This document shows, piece by piece, positions 1-3,761 of a stretch of DNA of 5,531 nucleotides. A program made the position numbers and the translations under genes. Origin of the DNA: CAYTPE01 sp964439885. Lineage in GTDB: Bacteria > Patescibacteriota > Patescibacteriia > Magasanikbacterales > GWA2-37-8. The stretch is taken from contig CAYTPE010000069.1 of the NCBI GenBank assembly GCA_964439885.1, forward strand, positions 1 to 5,531, in the 5' to 3' direction. The notes under the pieces are model-generated. The model did not search any database and was not told where the DNA came from. It worked only from the letters and a program-made list of their open reading frames with translations. Position 1 is the stretch's first letter; each line of letters opens with the position of its first letter.

Positions 1-155
1 TCACGCCCACCTTTTCCATCTGCCCCAAGCACGGCTACCTGGCAGGGGAGTATGATTGGTGCCCTACCTGCGACGCTGAGCTCGGCATTACCGACGGTGA
101 GCGTTTCGATATAGACACGAGGCACAAATATCAAAGCACCGCCTCAGCGCGTTAA
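1..155 (+). CDS. nrdD: Anaerobic ribonucleoside-triphosphate reductase NrdD, C-terminal end only (5' end outside window), lacking the glycyl radical tail
   Basis: The frame beginning at base 3 is open for 50 codons to the TAA at 153-155. The peptide starts TPTFSICPKHGYLAGEY and continues to WCPTC. This is the zinc-binding C-terminal module of class III NrdD, which reduces NTPs to dNTPs anaerobically in the cytoplasm. Likely metal ligands, numbered within the fragment, are C7, H10, C20 and C23, a Cys3His version of the usual two-pair site. In the family the radical glycine follows the last zinc cysteine by about 16 residues in the same chain. Here 27 other residues follow and the protein stops without any RVxGY motif. 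The missing piece is encoded by the next ORF, in the same frame. The catalytic barrel must lie upstream of the window. Identity is secure; whether the gene is split or broken is discussed in the findings. Confidence 0.88.
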   Translation, partial: TPTFSICPKHGYLAGEYDWCPTCDAELGITDGERFDIDTRHKYQSTASAR

Positions 156-181
156 CACATTACGGTTCACCACCCTATACT
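152..181 (+). promoter_or_regulatory. Putative promoter of the glycyl radical ORF, overlapping the nrdD stop codon
   Basis: TTAACA at 152-157 matches five of six bases of the -35 consensus and includes the nrdD TAA. An 18-base spacer leads to TATACT at 176-181, five of six to the -10 consensus. Transcription would start near 188 and give a leader of about 60 bases made mainly of the heptamer repeat. The match is by eye to a sigma70-type consensus. Confidence 0.45.
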
Positions 182-198
182 CATTAGTCTTATTCATT

Positions 199-240
199 AT
201 TCTTTACTCTTTATTCTTTACTCTTTATTCTTTATTCTTT
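199..240 (+). repeat. Pyrimidine-rich heptamer tandem repeat (six units)
   Basis: Six 7-base units of the form A(T/C)TCTTT lie in a row. They can also be read as three 14-base units, ATTCTTTACTCTTT at 199-212, an exact copy at 213-226, and a copy with one change at 227-240. The array fills most of the leader between the putative promoter and the ATG at 249. It carries no Shine-Dalgarno sequence and, being almost all pyrimidine with A, should be unstructured. Confidence 0.9.
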
Positions 241-248
241 CAACTCAT

Positions 249-434
249 ATGACACAAACCGAAAAAGATCTCAAACGAACACGCTGTGAAGTATGGACTC
301 GCGTGATGGGGTACTACCGCACCGTTTCGCACTTTAATATCGGTAAGAAATCCGAGCATTATTCACGCAAACATTTTGTGGAATGCAAGACGGCCAACCA
401 AGCATTCATTAAGCAGTACACATCGGCCGAGTAG
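249..434 (+). CDS. Stand-alone glycyl radical domain of anaerobic ribonucleotide reductase (detached NrdD C-terminal tail)
   Basis: This 61-residue protein contains RTRCEVWTRVMGYYR at residues 10-24, followed by FNIGKKSEHYSRKHF at 29-43. It corresponds to the extreme C-terminus of class III NrdD, where the radical is stored on the glycine of the RVxGY motif; here that residue is G21. The protein lacks the barrel and the zinc site, which are at the end of the preceding gene. By family knowledge it would need to bind the truncated NrdD and be activated by NrdG, encoded just downstream, and so act as a GrcA/YfiD-like radical subunit. The ATG at 249 is the first start in frame after the nrdD stop, and no ATG, GTG or TTG occurs in frame in the gap. 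There is no Shine-Dalgarno sequence. C13 and C46 are its only cysteines. Homology is very clear; function as a separate subunit is inference, and a disrupted nrdD is the alternative. Confidence 0.85.
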   Translation: MTQTEKDLKRTRCEVWTRVMGYYRTVSHFNIGKKSEHYSRKHFVECKTANQAFIKQYTSAE

Positions 435-444
435 GGTGAGATTT

Positions 445-474
445 GGGGCACGAGCTATCGTGCTCCTTATTTTT
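445..474 (+). terminator. Rho-independent terminator after the glycyl radical ORF
   Basis: A 9-pair stem (GGGGCACGA with TCGTGCTCC, one G-T pair) closes a four-base loop, GCTA, and is followed by TTATTTTT at 467-474. It begins 10 bases after the stop codon and ends 14 bases before the nrdG start. Confidence 0.8.
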
Positions 475-488
475 AGAGCGATAGTCGT

Positions 489-1235
489 ATGCTTATCAGT
501 GGTATTCAAAAGTTCACGCTGCTCGACTACCCTGGAAAAACCGCGTGCATTGTCTTCGCGCCAGGATGCAATTTTCGGTGCGGATATTGCCATAACCCCG
601 AGTTTGTTTTGCCGGAGAGAATAGTGCAGATGAAAAAAGATTTTATCCCCGAAGCCGCTTTGTGGAATTTTTTGGATAGCCGAAAAGCGCGTCTTCAATC
701 TTCTTCCGTCGAGCTGGGTAGTGCCGGCGAGCCGCTGCTCGATGGGGTAGTGGTGTCGGGTGGTGAACCTACGATGCAAGGCGATCTCGTCGCGTTTATT
801 CGCACCATTAAGAGTAAAGGTTTTTTGGTAAAACTTGATACTAATGGGAATCGACCTGATGTGCTCAGCGCACTGCTCAGCGAAAAAGTGGTAGACTATG
901 TCGCCATGGATCTTAAAACCGATCGGGAGCATTATCAGTCGGTGGCAGGGTTTCTCGCCGACCCGACGAAGGTGGCCGCAAGTGTCGAACTACTCATGCG
1001 AGGTACCGTACCCTACGAATTTCGCTCCACACTCGTGAAAGAACTGCACACATCTGCTATACTAGAGTCAATGGCTGAGTGGATTGCCGGCGCCGAGCGT
1101 TGGTACTTGCAACCGTTTCGACCGGCGATCACCCTGGCTCCGGAATTTTCTTCGCTGCATTCTTACTCATCCGATGAGCTCGCTTCGCTCGCGGCGTCGC
1201 TCAAGCCGCGCGTTCAATCGATTTATATACGTTAA
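489..1235 (+). CDS. nrdG: Anaerobic ribonucleoside-triphosphate reductase activating protein (radical SAM)
   Basis: The 248-residue product belongs to the radical-SAM activases and would use a 4Fe-4S cluster and S-adenosylmethionine to place the radical on the NrdD glycine. The cluster motif is CNFRCGYC, with C27, C31 and C34. The N-terminus, GIQKFTLLDYPGKTACIVF, is the form typical of the subgroup annotated as anaerobic NTP reductase activating proteins. GGEPT at 91-95 is the SAM-binding GGE motif, and LDTNG at 116-120 is a later core strand. There are no extra ferredoxin-type cysteine clusters, so it is not a pyruvate formate-lyase or glycerol dehydratase activase with added clusters. The start is fixed, since a stop (474-476) lies in frame only four codons upstream. 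No clear promoter or Shine-Dalgarno sequence lies between the preceding terminator and the ATG, so expression may depend on read-through. Confidence 0.93.
   Translation: MLISGIQKFTLLDYPGKTACIVFAPGCNFRCGYCHNPEFVLPERIVQMKKDFIPEAALWNFLDSRKARLQSSSVELGSAGEPLLDGVVVSGGEPTMQGDLVAFIRTIKSKGFLVKLDTNGNRPDVLSALLSEKVVDYVAMDLKTDREHYQSVAGFLADPTKVAASVELLMRGTVPYEFRSTLVKELHTSAILESMAEWIAGAERWYLQPFRPAITLAPEFSSLHSYSSDELASLAASLKPRVQSIYIR
1055..1063 (+). promoter_or_regulatory. Possible extended -10 element inside nrdG, upstream of doxX
   Basis: TGCTATACT within the nrdG coding sequence is identical to the extended -10 at 2240-2248. No good -35 is visible, and it lies about 185 bases before the DoxX gene. It is listed only because of the exact match and could easily be chance. 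Confidence 0.15.
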
Positions 1236-1248
1236 TTATTTTTTAATT

Positions 1249-1701
1249 ATGGAGAACAGTACATCGCAAAAATTTTTTTTACTCGCGCGTATTGCTTTGG
1301 GCTTTGAATTTTTGTGGGCTTTTGCCGACAAACTATTTGGATTTGGTTTTGCCACCAAAGCTGCCGACGCGTGGATTCGGGGCGGTTCTCCCACCACCGG
1401 CTTTCTCAAATTCGCGAGCCACGGCCCGCTCGCCGGTTTGTATCAGTGGTTAGCCGGTCAAGCGTGGGTGGACTGGCTGTTTATGCTCGGGCTCCTGGGT
1501 ATCGGGCTCGCGCTCATCTTTGGTTTTTATGTTCGGTTTGCCGCGTGGTCTGGCGTGGTGCTGGTACTGCTCATGTGGTCGGTTCGACTGCCACCGGAAA
1601 ATAATCCGATTATCGACGAACATATTATCTACGCTCTCTTTTTGGCCGGTATCGCGCTCCATCGGCCTACCAACGAAAAGTTGTGGTCGTATTTCCGCTA
1701 G
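1249..1701 (+). CDS. DoxX family integral membrane protein
   Basis: A 150-residue hydrophobic protein with about four transmembrane segments, roughly residues 8-29, 70-90, 92-112 and 121-137. The opening RIALGFEFLWAFADKLFG resembles the first helix of DoxX/DoxD-family proteins, which have an arginine near its start and a D/E-K pair at its end. NNPIIDEHIIYALFLAGIAL at 118-137 matches the last helix of DoxD-like members. Family members include the quinone-reducing subunit of archaeal thiosulfate dehydrogenase, but most bacterial ones have no established substrate, and none is assigned here. The ATG at 1249 is chosen because upstream codons in the same frame overlap nrdG and read as non-homologous sequence. 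Only 13 bases separate it from the nrdG stop, so the two are probably cotranscribed. No terminator follows it. Confidence 0.8.
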   Translation: MENSTSQKFFLLARIALGFEFLWAFADKLFGFGFATKAADAWIRGGSPTTGFLKFASHGPLAGLYQWLAGQAWVDWLFMLGLLGIGLALIFGFYVRFAAWSGVVLVLLMWSVRLPPENNPIIDEHIIYALFLAGIALHRPTNEKLWSYFR

Positions 1702-1706
1702 AGCGG

Positions 1707-1735
1707 TTGCCGCGCGGGGTGCGTTCGGGTATACT
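1707..1735 (+). promoter_or_regulatory. Putative sigma70-type promoter for the baeRF-like gene
   Basis: TTGCCG at 1707-1712, a 17-base spacer and TATACT at 1730-1735 resemble the consensus (four and five of six bases). It begins 5 bases after the doxX stop. Transcription would start near 1742, giving a leader of about 22 bases before the ATG at 1764. Confidence 0.6.
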
Positions 1736-1763
1736 ACCACTGTTATGTTTAACCTCTGATCCT

Positions 1764-2201
1764 ATGAAGATACCCAACGCGTTGTTGCAATTTGCCACTC
1801 ACCGTTCGCTTTTTGTGGTTACGGGCACACAGGAAGCCGACTTTTATGTGGCGTATCAAGGAGAAATTCAAAAAGTCAAAACATTTGTACTCGAAAAACC
1901 GACCTATTCCGATCGTGAATATGTCGGTCGACGCAGTGGTGGGGCGGCGTACGAATCGGGTTCGATCGCGCAGGCCATAAAGCGATCAATGCAACGCGAC
2001 TTTATCACACACCTCAGCGACGCGCTCAAAGAGCTGCAACGGGAATCGTTCGAACATGTATACGTGTTTTGCCCAGCCACGGTACACAACGATGTGGAAG
2101 GCGCGATACCGGCAACGCTCAGAAAAAAAGTGGTTCGTGTGTGGAAGGGGAACTATCACAAACAAACACCGATTGATCTCATAAAAAAAATTACCGCCTA
2201 A
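1764..2201 (+). CDS. Small Host_attach/baeRF-like protein (bacterial eRF1/Pelota-related family), tentative
   Basis: The 145-residue soluble protein has the layout I associate with the Host_attach family (PF10116) and related bacterial release-factor-like (baeRF) proteins. An N-terminal strand pair (HRSLFVVTGTQEADFYVAYQGE, 13-34, interrupted in the middle by the turn at GTQE) is followed by a charged glycine-rich loop around residues 49-60 (YSDREYVGRRSGG). A long helix at about 77-93 (MQRDFITHLSDALKELQ) and a hydrophobic strand, HVYVFCPATV at 98-107, come next. The end is a short helix and strand with PIDLIKKI. Family members have an eRF1 domain 2-like fold and are proposed to act on ribosomes, without direct proof. 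I see no GGQ peptide-release motif. The ATG at 1764 is preferred over an upstream in-frame ATG at 1683, which lies inside doxX and upstream of the promoter. The assignment is by pattern memory and could be wrong. Confidence 0.5.
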   Translation: MKIPNALLQFATHRSLFVVTGTQEADFYVAYQGEIQKVKTFVLEKPTYSDREYVGRRSGGAAYESGSIAQAIKRSMQRDFITHLSDALKELQRESFEHVYVFCPATVHNDVEGAIPATLRKKVVRVWKGNYHKQTPIDLIKKITA

Positions 2202-2205
2202 CAGT

Positions 2206-2228
2206 GCCGCCCTCCGGGGCGGTTTTTT
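2206..2228 (+). terminator. Rho-independent terminator after the baeRF-like gene
   Basis: CCGCCC at 2207-2212 pairs with GGGCGG at 2217-2222 around the loop TCCG. A G-T pair extends the stem, and a run of six T follows at 2223-2228. It starts 5 bases after the stop codon. Confidence 0.9.
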
Positions 2229-2239
2229 GTTCACAGATG

Positions 2240-2248
2240 TGCTATACT
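2240..2248 (+). promoter_or_regulatory. Extended -10 promoter for the exported-protein operon
   Basis: TGC followed by TATACT (2243-2248) forms an extended -10 element. There is no convincing -35 because the expected position falls in the preceding terminator. Transcription would start near 2255, about 18 bases before the ATG at 2273. Confidence 0.5.
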
Positions 2249-2272
2249 ACAGACACTACTTTTGTCATTCAT

Positions 2273-3046
2273 ATGACTATGAACAAACTGCTTATAGCAG
2301 TTGTATCGCTTGGTGTGCTCGGTGCCGGGGCGCTTGTGGTGTCCCAATATATGCAGCCGCGGTACATTGCTCCACATGTGGCGGGAGAAAAAATTGCCGG
2401 CGATTTTGATGTCGCGGATGCTCCTGACGATACGTCCGAAGCGGATGATGTGGTAGTGCGATGTAACGATTTGGATACACTGAAGGCGCGCGTGGAGTGT
2501 CGCCTGCAAGCGGTAGTGAGCAGCACACCGTCAAACGATGTGGCCGAGCCGATGCCCGAAGAATGCCGGGTGCTCACGAGCGGGGCGCAGGAACACTGCG
2601 AATCACTTCGACACAAAACCGATCAGTGCTTGCTGCAGCCGGTGGGTACTAAGCGGGCAGCGTGCGCTATGCAGACACTCGGCCTCGGGAAAAAAGTATC
2701 GAGCATTTTGCAACCATGCGAAGTATTTGCTGGCAATGATCGAACCATCTGTGAGCGCGCCGGCCAAGAAAAAATTGCGGCAATGGTTGATTTTCGTCTG
2801 AACGATCTCATTGATCGGGCATCCACAAAGCTTGCGTCGGGTGCGAGTGTCCAGGCAGTAGCGGCAGTGGTAGCGGCACTTGAGCAGGCGAAGCAGGACA
2901 TGCGTGTTACCAAAACACTCGCCGAACGTACACAAGTACTAACACGAGCGCGCGCCGCGTGGAAACAATTTGCACAAGCGACCCGAGATAAAAAGTTAAC
3001 GAACGACTATCTCGCGCCCGCCTTTGTCGATATTAAAAGTTTATAA
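2273..3046 (+). CDS. Hypothetical exported protein with four Cys-x(10-11)-Cys pairs
   Basis: I do not recognise a family. The 257-residue protein has an N-terminal hydrophobic segment (about residues 5-24, LLIAVVSLGVLGAGALVVSQ) after a single lysine. This suggests a signal anchor or uncleaved signal, with the rest outside the membrane. An acidic linker (about 44-60) follows. Eight cysteines then fall into four pairs: C64/C76, C98/C109, C119/C131 and C149/C160, spaced 11, 10, 11 and 10 residues apart. The C-terminal third (165-240) has no cysteine and is alanine- and lysine-rich, probably long helices. An ATG at 2279 (two codons later) is an equally possible start. An in-frame ATG at 2204 is rejected because it overlaps the terminator. 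The lipoprotein gene follows after 7 bases, so the two are probably cotranscribed and exported together. Confidence 0.75.
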   Translation: MTMNKLLIAVVSLGVLGAGALVVSQYMQPRYIAPHVAGEKIAGDFDVADAPDDTSEADDVVVRCNDLDTLKARVECRLQAVVSSTPSNDVAEPMPEECRVLTSGAQEHCESLRHKTDQCLLQPVGTKRAACAMQTLGLGKKVSSILQPCEVFAGNDRTICERAGQEKIAAMVDFRLNDLIDRASTKLASGASVQAVAAVVAALEQAKQDMRVTKTLAERTQVLTRARAAWKQFAQATRDKKLTNDYLAPAFVDIKSL

Positions 3047-3053
3047 GTGTACT

Positions 3054-3635
3054 ATGAAAAAAATTTTTCTGTTTGTAGCAGCTATTGTTTGTGTGGGTGC
3101 AGGGTGCGCCATGACCAACGAAGTACAAGACGAGCGCGTTCAGACTCCGACGTCTACAGTTCACATAACCGTTCCGACATCAACCGACACGATAGCCATC
3201 CGTCAGTTTGAAGATCAGATTAAAGCATATGTAGCGGAAAACGACTATAGCGCGATGTCCGTTAACGATAAAGTAAATGATGATGGCGTGGCTGGCATTG
3301 ATGAAACCTATCAATCATTTATCGAGGTGCGCTACGACGATGTGACCGGCGATGGTGTGCCTGAAGCGCTCGTACCGATCGATTCGTTCGGTACCGCCGG
3401 CGTCGTCGGCTATGATATATTTGGTCTAAAGGGCAAAACGTTTACACTCCTCGAACATATCGATGGGTATAAGATGAACGCGTACGGAAACGATAGTGGT
3501 AATTTGGTGGTAGTACAGCCGGAGTATCTCGATGGAGACGCTAATTCTGACCCAACCTTTTTGACAACCGAACGGTACACATGGAATGGAAAAAAGTTTG
3601 TGTTCGTTGACTCATCCCAAAAAAAGCTTAAATAA
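3054..3635 (+). CDS. Predicted lipoprotein of unknown function with a calcium-loop-like segment
   Basis: The 193-residue product begins MKKIFLFVAAIVCVGAGCAM. This is a short basic start, a hydrophobic core and a lipobox-like GAGC with C18 as the likely lipidated residue, although position -3 is glycine rather than leucine. A Thr/Ser/Pro-rich linker follows (about 28-46). The mature domain contains YDDVTGDGVPEALV at 94-107, whose DxTxDG spacing resembles Ca2+-binding loops of EF-hand-like or FG-GAP-type repeats, and a second acidic stretch, YLDGDANSDP at 158-167. The protein ends with YTWNGKKFVFVD (175-186), a strand type common at the end of such small extracellular domains. I cannot name the family. 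The ATG at 3054 is 7 bases after the previous stop. A start at 3024 would put ten extra residues before the signal peptide and is rejected. Confidence 0.78.
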   Translation: MKKIFLFVAAIVCVGAGCAMTNEVQDERVQTPTSTVHITVPTSTDTIAIRQFEDQIKAYVAENDYSAMSVNDKVNDDGVAGIDETYQSFIEVRYDDVTGDGVPEALVPIDSFGTAGVVGYDIFGLKGKTFTLLEHIDGYKMNAYGNDSGNLVVVQPEYLDGDANSDPTFLTTERYTWNGKKFVFVDSSQKKLK

Positions 3636-3639
3636 GCGC

Positions 3640-3669
3640 AAAAAACCACCGTTCATCGGTGGTTTTTTT
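3640..3669 (+). terminator. Rho-independent terminator, symmetrical
   Basis: AAAAAACCACCG (3640-3651) pairs with CGGTGGTTTTTT (3657-3668) around a five-base loop. The A run upstream and T run downstream would allow termination in either direction. It begins 5 bases after the lipoprotein stop. Confidence 0.92.
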
Positions 3670-3706
3670 GTCCTTTATTTTGAACCAAAATCACCCTATC
3701 GGCCCC

Positions 3707-3735
3707 TAGACAGCGTTGATTATAAATGGTAAGAT
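3707..3735 (+). promoter_or_regulatory. secA promoter
   Basis: TAGACA at 3707-3712 (five of six to TTGACA), a 17-base spacer and TAAGAT at 3730-3735 preceded by TGG (3727-3729) make a good sigma70-type promoter with an extended -10. The predicted transcript start is near 3742, leaving a leader of about 20 bases. Bases 3670-3706 show nothing further. Confidence 0.65.
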
Positions 3736-3761
3736 GGAGTGGCTTTAAGCCTGTTTTTTAT

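Noticed and set aside
153..155. Recoding of TAA as a sense codon to give a continuous NrdD
   Set aside because: The recoding known in some Patescibacteria (Gracilibacteria, Absconditabacteria) affects TGA, not TAA. TAA also ends nrdG, the baeRF-like gene and both exported-protein genes in this window.
199..240. CRISPR array or transposon terminal repeat
   Set aside because: The units are only 7 bases with no spacers, inverted ends or transposase nearby; this is a simple tandem repeat.
445..474. Riboswitch or structured RNA before nrdG
   Set aside because: Only the simple terminator hairpin fits in the 54-base gap. No room or conserved motif is seen for an aptamer, and the adenosylcobalamin or NrdR-box elements of other reductase operons are not visible.
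363..932. Long open frame on the - strand across nrdG
   Set aside because: It is antisense to the conserved nrdG and the glycyl radical ORF, has no recognisable motif, and crosses the terminator hairpin.
1084..1248. Upstream in-frame extension of the DoxX gene into nrdG
   Set aside because: The extension is arginine- and serine-rich shadow sequence of nrdG; the family N-terminus begins at the ATG at 1249.
1703..1713. Small inverted repeat GCGG-TTG-CCGC after doxX as a terminator
   Set aside because: The stem is only four pairs with no T run, and it overlaps the -35 box of the next gene.
2204..2272. Earlier in-frame start for the cysteine-pair protein
   Set aside because: It lies within the terminator hairpin and upstream of the -10 box, and would place 23 extra residues before the signal segment.
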